Below are positions 17,948 through 27,424 of a stretch of DNA of 46,136 nt, piece after piece. The DNA lies in the NCBI GenBank assembly GCA_019115335.1, contig DXDT01000188.1, positions 1 to 46,136 of the forward strand, given 5' to 3'. A program made the position numbers and the translations under genes. The stretch is from Candidatus Brachybacterium merdigallinarum. Its GTDB lineage: Bacteria > Actinomycetota > Actinomycetes > Actinomycetales > Dermabacteraceae. The stretch's first letter is position 1. Each line of letters begins with the position of its first letter. A model generated the notes under the pieces. The model was not told the DNA's origin. It saw nothing but the letters and a program-made list of their open reading frames with translations, and did no database searches.

Positions 17948-18543
17948 TGGATCTCACCATGCCGCCCGCCGAGCATCCGCGCTCCGCCCCAATCGAGAAC
18001 GCCACCGCGGTGACCTTGGCGACCTGGGTGCAGCGCCTGGACGAGGCCGGGGGCCGCGACCTCGACCACACCGCCATCGCTCGCCTGCTCGTCGCGGAGT
18101 GGGACGTCCAGGAGTGGTGGGCGCAGGGCGTCACCGTCGCCTACGAGCAGCTGATCGGCCGCCGGGTGGTCGGGCAGAGCTGCGACGGGGACTTCAGCGC
18201 CTCCGCCTCCCGCACCCTGCCCGGGAGCATGGACTGGGTGCGCGAGGCCTGGGACGCGTTCATGACCGCGGACCGCCGCCAGGAGCTCGGCCTCGAGGAC
18301 CCCTCCCTGACGGACACCGCCGCCTGGCGCTACTGGCGCGCCGCCGTGCAGGACGGCACCCGGCTCTCGGTCAACATCACGGCGAGGACGACGGGCTCCG
18401 AGAACCCTGCCGCCGCCCGCTCCACCCTGGGCATCGAGCACAAGGGCCTGGAGACCGCCGAGGCCCGGGACGCCTGGAAGACCACCTGGAAGCGCACGCT
18501 GGACGCCTTCGTCACCCAGCAGAAGGAGAAGAACGACCGATGA
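17947..18543 (+). CDS. SRPBCC/AHSA1-like domain protein with DUF4287-like N-terminus
   Basis: IENATAVTLATWVQRLDEAGGRDLDHTAIARLLVAEWDVQEWWAQGVTVAYEQLIGRRVVGQSCDGDFSASASRTL. Confidence 0.7.
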   Translation: MDLTMPPAEHPRSAPIENATAVTLATWVQRLDEAGGRDLDHTAIARLLVAEWDVQEWWAQGVTVAYEQLIGRRVVGQSCDGDFSASASRTLPGSMDWVREAWDAFMTADRRQELGLEDPSLTDTAAWRYWRAAVQDGTRLSVNITARTTGSENPAAARSTLGIEHKGLETAEARDAWKTTWKRTLDAFVTQQKEKNDR

Positions 18544-20753
18544 CCGCCCCCCGGCCCGCGACCCCCTCCCAGCAGCCCGGTGCCCAGCAGCCCGGCGCCC
18601 AGCTGCCCGCCGCCGACGGCAGCGCCGATCCCCACCAGTGGCTCGAGGACGTCACCGGGGAGGACGCCCTGGCCTGGGTGCGGGAGCGCAACGCCCGCGC
18701 CGAGGCGGAGCTGGACACGGTGAAGGACCCGGTGACGGGGGAGCCCCTGGCCGCGCTGCTGGGCGAGGAGATCCGCGAGATCCTCGACGCCAAGGACAAG
18801 ATCCCCGGGGTCACCCTGCGCGGGGAGCACCTGTACAACTTCTGGACCGACGCCGAGCACGAGCGCGGGCTGTGGCGGCGCACCACGATGGACTCCTACC
18901 GCAGCGAGGATCCGCAGTGGGAGATCCTGCTGGACGTCGACGCCCTGAACGCCGCGGAGGGCGAGGACTGGGTGTGGCACGGTGCCCGCCTACTGCGGCC
19001 GGAGGGGCTCGAGGACGGCGAGCCGTACCGCCATGCCCTGATCGACCTCTCCCACGGCGGCTCCGATGCGGATGTGACGCGCGAGTTCGATCTCGAGACC
19101 CTGCAGTTCGTCGCCCCGGAGGACGGCGGCTTCCTGCGCCCCGAGGCGAAGGGCTCCCTGCACTGGATCGACCGCGACACCGTCTGGGCCACGACCGACT
19201 TCGGCGAGGGCACCATGACCACCTCGGGCTACGCCCGCCAGGCCCGCATCTGGCGCCGCGGCACCGCCCTGCTCGACGCCGAGCTGGTCTTCGAGGGCGC
19301 CGAGGACGACATGGGCATCTTCGCCCTCCACGACTCCACCCCCGGCTGGGAGCGCGACTGGATCGTCCAGAACCACGCCTTCTACGACGCCACCCTGCAC
19401 CTGGTGGACCGCAGCCAGCAGCCGCCGGCGCTGACCACCCTCGAGATCCCGCGGGACATGGAGGCCACCGCGCATCGCGACCTGGCGATCTTCCTGCCGC
19501 GCAGCGACTGGGAGGTCGGGGACGGTATCCACCCCGCCGGCTCCCTCGTGGTCGGCGACCTCGACGCCTTCCTGGCCGGGGAGCCCGGGCTGACCACCTT
19601 GTTCGAACCCACCGAGACCACCTCGCTGGCTGGGATGACGATCACCCGCACCACCGTGGTGCTGACCATCCTCGAGGACGTCGTCCACCGCCTCGAGGTG
19701 CACGTCCGCGACGAGCACGGCACCTGGGTGCGGGAGGACCTCCACCCCGAGCTGCAGGGATCGATCGGCGTCGCCGCCGTCGACGCTGACCGCAGCGACG
19801 AGATCTGGGTGACCGTCACCGGGTTCGTCGACCCCACCGCGCTGATGCTCGGCGACCTCGCCGACGTCCCCGGCGGCGGTGCCCCCGGCGAGCTGACGGT
19901 GATCAAGTCCACCCCCGCCCGGTTCGCGGCGGACGGCCTCGAGGTCACCCAGCACTTCGCCACCAGCGACGACGGCACCCGCATCCCGTACTTCGAGATC
20001 GCTCGGGTGGATCGTGCGGAGTCCGACGGCCCCGCCCCGACCCTGCTGTACGGCTACGGCGGCTTCGAGATCTCCCTGACCCCGAGCTACCTCGGGGCGA
20101 TCGGCAAGGCCTGGCTGGAGCGCGGCGGCACCTATGTGCTGGCGAACATCCGCGGCGGCGGCGAGTACGGCCCCCGCTGGCACCAGGCCGCCCTGAAGGA
20201 GAACCGCCACCGCGCCTACGAGGACTTCTCCTCGGTCGCGAAGGACCTCCTCGAGCGGGGCGTCACCGACCGGGAGCACCTCGCGGTGCGTGGCGGCTCC
20301 AACGGCGGCCTGCTCACCGGCAACATGGTCACCCGGTACCCGGAGCTGTTCGGCGCGGTCATCATCCAGGTGCCGCTGCTGGACATGAAGCGCTACTCGC
20401 ATCTGCTGGCCGGAGCCTCCTGGATGGCCGAGTACGGCGACCCGGACACCGAGGACTGGGAGTACATCCGCACCTTCAGCCCGTACCACCTGCTGCGCGA
20501 GGACGTCGACTACCCGCCGACCTTCCTGCTCACCTCGACCCGCGACGACCGGGTCCACCCCGGTCACGCCCGCAAGTTCGCGGCCGCGATGGAGTCCCTG
20601 GGCGCTCCCGTGCAGGCCTGGGAGAACATCGAGGGCGGCCACGGGGGAGCGGCGACCAATGCGCAGTCCGCCCGCATGAACGCGCTGATGTACACCTTCC
20701 TGTGGTCCACCCTCGGCGGGCGGCCGGAATCCCGCCGGGACGAGGGCGCATGA
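18540..20753 (+). CDS. S9 family peptidase (prolyl oligopeptidase)
   Basis: RGGGEYGPRWHQAALKENRHRAYEDF...LAVRGGSNGGLLTGNMVTRYPELFGAVIIQVPLLDM; ATGA overlap with the upstream gene. Confidence 0.94.
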   Translation: MTAPRPATPSQQPGAQQPGAQLPAADGSADPHQWLEDVTGEDALAWVRERNARAEAELDTVKDPVTGEPLAALLGEEIREILDAKDKIPGVTLRGEHLYNFWTDAEHERGLWRRTTMDSYRSEDPQWEILLDVDALNAAEGEDWVWHGARLLRPEGLEDGEPYRHALIDLSHGGSDADVTREFDLETLQFVAPEDGGFLRPEAKGSLHWIDRDTVWATTDFGEGTMTTSGYARQARIWRRGTALLDAELVFEGAEDDMGIFALHDSTPGWERDWIVQNHAFYDATLHLVDRSQQPPALTTLEIPRDMEATAHRDLAIFLPRSDWEVGDGIHPAGSLVVGDLDAFLAGEPGLTTLFEPTETTSLAGMTITRTTVVLTILEDVVHRLEVHVRDEHGTWVREDLHPELQGSIGVAAVDADRSDEIWVTVTGFVDPTALMLGDLADVPGGGAPGELTVIKSTPARFAADGLEVTQHFATSDDGTRIPYFEIARVDRAESDGPAPTLLYGYGGFEISLTPSYLGAIGKAWLERGGTYVLANIRGGGEYGPRWHQAALKENRHRAYEDFSSVAKDLLERGVTDREHLAVRGGSNGGLLTGNMVTRYPELFGAVIIQVPLLDMKRYSHLLAGASWMAEYGDPDTEDWEYIRTFSPYHLLREDVDYPPTFLLTSTRDDRVHPGHARKFAAAMESLGAPVQAWENIEGGHGGAATNAQSARMNALMYTFLWSTLGGRPESRRDEGA

Positions 20754-21400
20754 TGAGTCCCAGCCACCGCGCCGAGGTCCCGCGCGCCGCGGAGCCCCCC
20801 GCACCTTCCGACCCCGATGAGCTGGACTTCCTCGTCGACCGGCTCGCCCAGGAGCAGACCGATCAGGCCACCGCCCGGGAGATCGCGGAGGATGCGACGC
20901 CCGACCGTCCCCGCGCGCCCCTGGTGGGCGGGGAAGTCGAGACGCTCCACGGCACCCTCGAGGAGCTCCGCGCCTCGATCCGGTGGAAGGTCGAGGGGCT
21001 CAGCGACGAGCAGGCCTCCCGGCGCCTGGTCGGCTCCGACACCACGGTGATCGGCATGCTCCAGCACCTGGCCGACACCGAGCGCTACTGGTTCCGGGCG
21101 ATCCTCGGGGCCTATCCCGCGGAGGAGGTCGGCTACCGGTGGTCGCAGGACCATGACGCCGAGGCCGAGTGGTCCCTCGCCCTGGACGCCTCCCTCTCCC
21201 GCGCGTGCGAGGACTACGAGGACGCGATCGCCGCGTCCCGTGCCCAGCTGCTGGGCCGTGACCCGGACGAGGAGCTGCGGGCCGGGCCCGAGGTGCGGAC
21301 CGTGCGCTGGGTGCTCGTCCACATGATCGCCGAGACCGCGCGCCACGCCGGCCAGCTCGACATCCTCACCGAGCAGACCGACGGTCGGACCGGCGAGTGA
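20750..21400 (+). CDS. DinB superfamily (DUF664) protein
   Basis: LEELRASIRWKVEGLSDEQASRRLVGSDTTVIGMLQHLADTERYWF...RTVRWVLVHMIAETARHAGQLDILTEQTDGRTGE. Confidence 0.9.
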   Translation: MMSPSHRAEVPRAAEPPAPSDPDELDFLVDRLAQEQTDQATAREIAEDATPDRPRAPLVGGEVETLHGTLEELRASIRWKVEGLSDEQASRRLVGSDTTVIGMLQHLADTERYWFRAILGAYPAEEVGYRWSQDHDAEAEWSLALDASLSRACEDYEDAIAASRAQLLGRDPDEELRAGPEVRTVRWVLVHMIAETARHAGQLDILTEQTDGRTGE

Positions 21401-22767
21401 GCCCCCGCCCCCGCTCCCGCCGGACCGAGCTGTTCGAGCGCTCCGCCCAGGACGACCTGCTGCTGATGCGGAACGACCTGATGACGGTCTACCGCGAGCA
21501 CTCCGCGCAGGACCAGCGGCTGTTCCCGCTGCGCTATGCCCGCAGCGCGCCTCGCCGCGGGGCCCGGATCCCTCCGGAGGAGGCACCGCCGCAGGTGCCG
21601 GCGCTCATCATCCCCGACGGGCCCGGCACCGCCTCGGTGCTGCCCTACCATCTCCTGCGCAGCACCCTGGGCGGTCACGGCCTGGACGTGCTGATGATGG
21701 AGCATCGCGGAGTGGGCCTGTCCCGTCTCGATGCGCGAGGGGAGGATCTCCCGCTGTCGGCCATGCGGGTGACCGAGGTGGTCGAGGACCTGCGTGCCGT
21801 GCTCGACCATGCCGGGGTCGAGCAGGTGGCGGTCCTGGGCAGCGGCTACGGCGCCTATCTCGCGCTCGCGCTCGCCGCCCGGCACCCGCAGCGGGTCCAT
21901 TCCCTGGTGCTGGACTCCCCGCGCACCAGTGCCGAGGACGAGCGCATCAGCCAGGCGGCCCTGCGCGCCGCGTACTGGGACGGCGAGGATCCCCATACCG
22001 CCCGCACCGCCGCCTCCCTGCGTCGCCTCATCGAGGGTGAGGAGGTCGATGCGCAGCGCGCCGGGCCGATCATCCTGGCGGTCCACGAGCACGGCGGGGC
22101 GGAGTCGGTCCAGGAGCTGGTGCGCCTGCTCGAGGTCGGCCGAGGCCACCTCACCTGGAACAGCGTCCGCCAGGTGCTCACCCAGGGATGGCTCGAGTCC
22201 ACGCCGTACGTGGTCGAGCACGATCTGGTCGCCCCGATCTCCCACACCGAGCTCGGCTACGGCGCCTCGGCGGACGGGGAGCCGCTGGACGCGCTGGCGA
22301 TCACCGCGCAGCGTGCCCGTGCGGTCCCACCCTTCGCCGGGGAGCCCTGGGACCTGCCGGTGCTCGCAGAGTCCATCACGGTGCCGACGATCATCCTGTC
22401 CGGCACCCGGGACATGATCACCCCGGCGGTGATCGCCCAGGACCTCGCCCGCCGGATGCCCGCCGCGCAGCTGCTGAGCATCCCCGGGGCCGGGCACAAC
22501 CTGCTGGATGCTCGCAGCCGGATCGCACAGGTCGCGCTGCGCTGGTCGGCCGCCGGCATCGGTCAGCGGCTGCCACCGCTCGCCCCGCAGCTGGCCCGGC
22601 TACCGGTGAGCCCGGCGGACCGCTCCGTCTCCCGCGGTCTGCACATCGCGCTGGCCGCGGAGCGGCTCTCCCCGTGGCGGCTGGCGATGGAGAGCGCGCG
22701 CGAGCGTCGGGATCGGGCGCTGGTCGATCCCACGGCCCGCCGCACCCGCACCACTCGCGTGCGCTGA
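21397..22767 (+). CDS. Alpha/beta-fold hydrolase (proline iminopeptidase-like) with Ser-to-Gly at the nucleophile elbow
   Basis: LDVLMMEHRGVGLSR, VAVLGSGYGAYLALALAARHPQRVHSLVLDSPRTS, SGTRDMITP, IPGAGHNLLD. Confidence 0.85.
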   Translation: MSPRPRSRRTELFERSAQDDLLLMRNDLMTVYREHSAQDQRLFPLRYARSAPRRGARIPPEEAPPQVPALIIPDGPGTASVLPYHLLRSTLGGHGLDVLMMEHRGVGLSRLDARGEDLPLSAMRVTEVVEDLRAVLDHAGVEQVAVLGSGYGAYLALALAARHPQRVHSLVLDSPRTSAEDERISQAALRAAYWDGEDPHTARTAASLRRLIEGEEVDAQRAGPIILAVHEHGGAESVQELVRLLEVGRGHLTWNSVRQVLTQGWLESTPYVVEHDLVAPISHTELGYGASADGEPLDALAITAQRARAVPPFAGEPWDLPVLAESITVPTIILSGTRDMITPAVIAQDLARRMPAAQLLSIPGAGHNLLDARSRIAQVALRWSAAGIGQRLPPLAPQLARLPVSPADRSVSRGLHIALAAERLSPWRLAMESARERRDRALVDPTARRTRTTRVR

Positions 22768-22846
22768 GCGGTCTCCCCTGTGAGCAGTGTGATCGACGGA
22801 CGCACGCGCACGGTGACCACCAGCGCCCGGAGCAGGAGGAGGGGAC

Positions 22847-23662
22847 ATGGCTCGACGAGCCCGCGGCATCCGCAGCGTCGTGCCCCTGCCCGGCAGATCG
22901 CGGACCATGGCGGTCCTGGCGGCGGCGACCATCGCGGCCGTCGGCGCTCTGACCGGCCTCGGGGCGGTGGGCATGGGGCCCTTGGCCGCGCTCTCGGCGC
23001 GCACTGCCGAGACCGACGCCCGTGACGGCCAGCAGGACCCGGCTCCGGCCTCGCCCGCCGTCTCGGACGGGGGCGGGGAGGTCCCGCCGACCGGGGACCC
23101 CACCACGCAGACGACCCCGCCGCTGCCCCCGAGCAGCGAGCAGCCCACCATCGACGAGCCCTCGCCCGAGCTGACCGAGGGGGAGCCCGTCGAGGACGGC
23201 GGTGCGGGCGACCGAGGCACCTCGGGCGGCTCCTCCTCCGAGGGAGGCCGCTCCGGCGGATCCTCGAGCGGTGGTTCCGGTGGCTCCGGTGGCGATGGTT
23301 CCGGGAGCGGCGGCTCCGGTGGCGGTGATCCCAGTGGCGGAAGCTCCGGCGGGAACGACGGCTCCCCGGGCGACGGCGGCTCCGGCGGGGGTGAGGAGCC
23401 CGGTGACGGCGGCGGCTCAGGTGAGCCCCCGGGCGACGACGGAACTCCCAGCGACGGCTCCGACGGGGAGGAGGGCCCCGGCGACAGCGGTCCTGGTGGA
23501 GGTGACGAATCCCCGCCCGGCGATGGCACCACGCCCCCGGGCACCGGTGGCGGCGGCAGCGGCAGCGACGGCGGTGGCACGCCGAGCCCCGGCAGCCCCA
23601 CGCCGTCTGATCAGACGCGGCAGCTGACCACGAACTCGGACTCCTCGAAGACCGTCTCGTAG
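22847..23662 (+). CDS. Secreted or membrane-anchored Gly/Ser/Pro-rich low-complexity protein
   Basis: SD AGGAGGAGGGG before ATG; TM/signal-like MAVLAAATIAAVGALTGLGAVG then about 200 aa of GGS/GDG/PG low complexity. Confidence 0.6.
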   Translation: MARRARGIRSVVPLPGRSRTMAVLAAATIAAVGALTGLGAVGMGPLAALSARTAETDARDGQQDPAPASPAVSDGGGEVPPTGDPTTQTTPPLPPSSEQPTIDEPSPELTEGEPVEDGGAGDRGTSGGSSSEGGRSGGSSSGGSGGSGGDGSGSGGSGGGDPSGGSSGGNDGSPGDGGSGGGEEPGDGGGSGEPPGDDGTPSDGSDGEEGPGDSGPGGGDESPPGDGTTPPGTGGGGSGSDGGGTPSPGSPTPSDQTRQLTTNSDSSKTVS

Positions 23663-25014
23663 GCGGTTCCCCAGCGCTGCTGCGCCCAGATCGACGCCTC
23701 CGGGGGCGGGGTCCCGTTCCAGGAGAAGTTGAAGCGGTCCACCAGCACGCAGTCCGGGACCCGCTCGTTGGGGCCGTGGAGCCACTGCACCTCGTGATCG
23801 GTGACGGCGGGGGCGAGCAGCGTGATGTCGACGGCGAGCACCGACCCGTCGGGCACGGCGTCCAGGGCGGCCTCGGCGGCGGGAGCGCGCCAGGTCAGCT
23901 CCCACCGGTCTGTGCGCACCACGTCCAGCAGCGGCAGGGCGGAGCTGAGCACCAGGGTGGCGGCCGCCGAAGCCGCGACCGCCACCGTGCGCACCGTGGC
24001 AGACGGTCTCGGAGCGCGGTCGCGCAGCCAGGCTGTGGCGCGCCCGGTGCGGGGATCGCCCAGGGCGTCCAGCATCGCGGCCAGCGCGATCGGCATCAGC
24101 ACCGCGTTGTAGTGCCAGTACCAGTCCCAGTAGAACTCGACGGTGCCGGTGAAGCGCCACGCGAGGGTCGGCAGCATCAGCCAGATCAGCGGGGAGCGCG
24201 CCCCGATCACCCCGGCGGCCAGCACCAGCAGCCCCACCGTGAACCACTTCGCGGGCGGCCAGAACACCTCCAGCACGCTGCCGAGATTGTCGGTGTAGTC
24301 GTACTGCCCGGCGGTGTTCAGCAGCGGCAGGATCACGAAGGTCGACAGCAGGAACCAGCCGATCCCCCAGCAGGCCAGCCCCGCCCCCTCCAGCCGGTAG
24401 GCACGGTCTCGCAGGGCGATCACCCCGCCGAGCACCGCGACGGTCAGCCCGAGATCCTCCTTGACCAGCACCAGCGGTGCGGCCCAGAGGATCGCGGCGG
24501 GGATCCGGCCGCGCAGCAGTGCGGTCAGGGAGAACGCCAGCAGCGGCACCGCGAAGGCGATCTCGTGGAACTGCACGGCCGCCGCGGACTGCAGCCCGAA
24601 GGAGAACACGTAGGCGGTGCCGGCGAGGCTGCCGAGCACCGGTCCCAGTCGGTCTACGGCCATCCGGGTCAGCGGGATCGCGGAGATCCCGAAAAGCAGC
24701 GCCTGGGTCCACAGCAGCGCCAGGCCGGACGGCCAGATCCACCACACCGGGGCGAGCAGCACCAGGATGGGATGGAAGTGGTCGCCCAGCAGGTGGACGT
24801 CGTCCCCCTTGATCGGGACGATCGGTGCCCGCAGCTCGCCGTAGGCCTTCGCCAGCTGGGTGAAGATCCCCAGGTCCCAGGAGGGGGAGACGAGGTTCCG
24901 CCACTGCTGCAGCCCCAGCAGTCCGTAGGCGCCGGTGGCGAGCACGGCGAGCAGGACCGGTACGAGCCGCCGGGTCCACACTGCAGCGCGGCTCTCCGTC
25001 GGCTCAGGGATCAC
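23611..25014 (-). CDS. DUF2079-type multi-TM membrane protein
   Basis: 467 aa; WDLGIFTQLAKAYGELRAPIVPIKGDDVHLLGDHFHPILVLLAPVWWIWPSGLALLWTQALL characteristic of DUF2079. Confidence 0.88.
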   Translation of the reverse strand: MIPEPTESRAAVWTRRLVPVLLAVLATGAYGLLGLQQWRNLVSPSWDLGIFTQLAKAYGELRAPIVPIKGDDVHLLGDHFHPILVLLAPVWWIWPSGLALLWTQALLFGISAIPLTRMAVDRLGPVLGSLAGTAYVFSFGLQSAAAVQFHEIAFAVPLLAFSLTALLRGRIPAAILWAAPLVLVKEDLGLTVAVLGGVIALRDRAYRLEGAGLACWGIGWFLLSTFVILPLLNTAGQYDYTDNLGSVLEVFWPPAKWFTVGLLVLAAGVIGARSPLIWLMLPTLAWRFTGTVEFYWDWYWHYNAVLMPIALAAMLDALGDPRTGRATAWLRDRAPRPSATVRTVAVAASAAATLVLSSALPLLDVVRTDRWELTWRAPAAEAALDAVPDGSVLAVDITLLAPAVTDHEVQWLHGPNERVPDCVLVDRFNFSWNGTPPPEASIWAQQRWGTAYETVFEESEFVVSCRV

Positions 25015-25027
25015 ATGCTCGAGGGTA
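25014..25027 (-). promoter_or_regulatory. -10 element of a putative leaderless transcript
   Basis: Minus strand TACCCT (25027-25022), 7 nt, then GTG start at 25014. Confidence 0.4.
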
Positions 25028-25062
25028 GCGGTGCTCGTGCCCGGAGTGTGCGCGCTGCGCGA

Positions 25063-26649
25063 TCAGAGCGAGACGACGAGCTGGACCACGATGATCTTCA
25101 CGATGATGCCCATCGCGTAGAGCGCCGAGTACCCGGATTCGGCGCGCTCGTCGTCGATCATCGTGCCGACGTGGCTGAGCAGTGCGGGCTGGCCCACGAA
25201 TCCGGCCATCGCCCCGGCGGTGCGCGGGGCCGAGAGCCCCACTGCCCGGCCCAGCGCCCAGAAGGCGAGCAGACCCACCACCAGCATCACGACCGCGGCG
25301 AGCACCACCATCGCACCGGTCCGGCTGAAGGCGGTGGCGGCGAAGGCCTGCCCGTTGGACAGCCCCACCGCGGCCAGGAACAGCACCAGTCCGAGCTGGC
25401 GGATGGTGAGGTTCGCGGCCCCCGGCATCGCCCACACGAGCGGGCCGGTGCGCTCCAGCCGGCCCAGCAGCAGCCCGACCAGCAACGGCCCGGCGGCGCT
25501 GCCGAGCGCAAGGCTGATCCCGCCCAGCGGCAGGGTGATCAGCCCGGCCAGGACACCGACGGTGATCCCCAGGCCCACGGTCAGGAAGTCGACCTCGGTG
25601 ACCTTCTTCTCGGAGTCCCCGAAGAGGCGCGAGATCGCTGGCATCTGCTCCCGCGGCACCACCACTCGCACCCGGTCCCCGAGCTGCAGGCGCATGTCGG
25701 GCAGGGCCAGCAGGTCGCGGTCGCCGCGGCGGATCCGGGTGAGGATCCCGCGGAACCGTGCCGGGATCCGCAGCTGGGCGACGGTGCGGCCGGCGACCTG
25801 CGGGTCGGAGACGACGAAGCGGCGGAAGTCGACCACGGTGCGGTCGTCGGCCAGATGCCGGTCGGCGCGATGCCCGATCGCATCGGCCGCGTGCCGGACC
25901 GCCGCGGGGATGCCGACCAGCACCAGGTGGTCGCCGGGCTGGAGGGTGTCCTCGGGCAGCGCGACCCGCACCTCCGCCCCGCGCAGCAGGTAGGACATCC
26001 GCACCTGCCCGTCGGAGCGGCCCGGGGTGACGGCGATCCCGGGGATGTCCTCCACCCGCACCTCCCGTTCGATCTCGACGGTGATGTCCAGCAGCCCGGC
26101 GGCGGCCAGCGGCTCCGGGTCCCGCGTCCCCGGCAGCGGCCGACGCACCACGAGGGTCAGCATCAGCATGGTCACCAGCACCCCGACCGGGTAGGCGATC
26201 GCGTAGCCGACCGCGGGATCGGTCGAGCCGTCCAGGGCACTGGTGGCGGCGGCGAGGGCCGGGGTGGCGGTGAGCATCCCGGCGAAGGTGCCGCCGATGA
26301 CCCCGGGGTCCAGGCCCAGCAGGCGGGCGAGCAGGATCGCGATCGCCCCGATCACCACCAGCAGGGCGGCGGCCCCGGCCATCAGCGGGGTCTGGGTGCG
26401 CAGGTCGCGGAAGAAGGAGCCGCCGGCGGCGATGCCGATCGTGTAGACGAACAGGGCCAGGCCGATCGCCTGGGCGAGCCCCAGCCCTTCCCCGAGCCGG
26501 GGATCCAGCGCTCCGATCGCGAGGCCGACGAACAGTGCCCCGGCCGCACCGAAGCGCACCGGGCCGAGCTTGATCGCCCCCAGCGCAGACCCGAGCGCGA
26601 CCACCAGGAACACGGTCAGCAGCGGGGTCTGCGCGAGGATCTCGGTCAT
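25063..26649 (-). CDS. Aspartate-alanine exchanger-like (YidE/AspT) transporter with TrkA-C domains
   Basis: 528 aa; duplicated hydrophobic domains flanking two RCK_C-like segments (AGRTVAQLRIPARFRGILTRIRRGDRDLLALPDMRLQLGDRVRVVVP). Confidence 0.88.
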   Translation of the reverse strand: MTEILAQTPLLTVFLVVALGSALGAIKLGPVRFGAAGALFVGLAIGALDPRLGEGLGLAQAIGLALFVYTIGIAAGGSFFRDLRTQTPLMAGAAALLVVIGAIAILLARLLGLDPGVIGGTFAGMLTATPALAAATSALDGSTDPAVGYAIAYPVGVLVTMLMLTLVVRRPLPGTRDPEPLAAAGLLDITVEIEREVRVEDIPGIAVTPGRSDGQVRMSYLLRGAEVRVALPEDTLQPGDHLVLVGIPAAVRHAADAIGHRADRHLADDRTVVDFRRFVVSDPQVAGRTVAQLRIPARFRGILTRIRRGDRDLLALPDMRLQLGDRVRVVVPREQMPAISRLFGDSEKKVTEVDFLTVGLGITVGVLAGLITLPLGGISLALGSAAGPLLVGLLLGRLERTGPLVWAMPGAANLTIRQLGLVLFLAAVGLSNGQAFAATAFSRTGAMVVLAAVVMLVVGLLAFWALGRAVGLSAPRTAGAMAGFVGQPALLSHVGTMIDDERAESGYSALYAMGIIVKIIVVQLVVSL

Positions 26650-26661
26650 GGATCCAATCTA
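26649..26661 (-). promoter_or_regulatory. -10 element of a putative leaderless transcript
   Basis: Minus strand TAGATT (26661-26656), 6 nt GGATCC, then ATG at 26649; weak -35. Confidence 0.45.
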
Positions 26662-26713
26662 GGGCAGTAGCAGTGCGGGCAGGAGGGACCGTCGCCGCTC
26701 CCCGGGAGGAGGG

Positions 26714-27397
26714 TCAGGGTCCCTGCATCGCCGCGGCGAACCAGGAGGTGATGCTGGTGGGGTGCGTGATCGCCGTGCCGACCACCACCGCGAACGCCCC
26801 CGCCTCGCGGGCCGCGCGGGCCTGGGCGGGGGAGTGCACACGCCCCTCGGCGACCAGCACGGAGGTCGGGGGCAGCCTCCCGGCCAGCTCCTCGATCAGG
26901 GCCAGGTCCGGCCCGTCGGTCCGCTCCCGCGCGCCGGTGTATCCGGCGAGGGTGGTGCCGATGATCTCGACTCCCGCGTCGGCGGCCGCGAGCGCGGAGT
27001 CGACGCTGTCGCAGTCGGCCATCAGCGGCCCCTCGAAGCGCTCCCGCACCCGCTGGACGGTCTGCGCGAGGGTGAGACCGTCGGGCCGGGGCCGGGTGGT
27101 GCCGTCCAGGGCGAGGACGTCCGCCCCGGCATCGATCACGGCCAGGCAGTGCTCGAGGGTGGGGGTGATGAACACGCCCTCTGTGCCGTCCTTCCAGATC
27201 CCGATCACCGGGACGTCGACCGCGGTGGAGACCTGCCGGATGTCCTCGAGGCCCTGTGCGCGCACCGCAGCGGCGCCGCCGGCCCGCACGGCGGCGGCGA
27301 TCTGCGCCATGGTGCGCGGATCCCGCATCGGCTCCCCGGGGTAGGCCTGGCAGGAGACGATCAGGGCACCCTCGAGCGGGGCGATGAGGGGATGCAT
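26714..27397 (-). CDS. nanE: N-acetylmannosamine-6-phosphate 2-epimerase
   Basis: LIVSCQAYPGEPMRDPRTMAQIAAAVRAGGAAAVRAQG...VPVIGIWKDG...FITPT...ADVLALDGTTRPRP. Confidence 0.93.
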   Translation of the reverse strand: MHPLIAPLEGALIVSCQAYPGEPMRDPRTMAQIAAAVRAGGAAAVRAQGLEDIRQVSTAVDVPVIGIWKDGTEGVFITPTLEHCLAVIDAGADVLALDGTTRPRPDGLTLAQTVQRVRERFEGPLMADCDSVDSALAAADAGVEIIGTTLAGYTGARERTDGPDLALIEELAGRLPPTSVLVAEGRVHSPAQARAAREAGAFAVVVGTAITHPTSITSWFAAAMQGP

Positions 27398-27424
27398 GAG
27401 GGCTCCTTCGGCTGCCGGGCTGGG

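Noticed and set aside
23220-23620. Repetitive ggcggctccggtgg stretch considered as CRISPR or VNTR
   Set aside because: Irregular units without constant spacers; explained by Gly/Ser low-complexity coding.
23776-26670. 964-aa + strand ORF
   Set aside because: Shadow ORF antisense to DUF2079 and AspT/YidE genes, which have clear family signatures.
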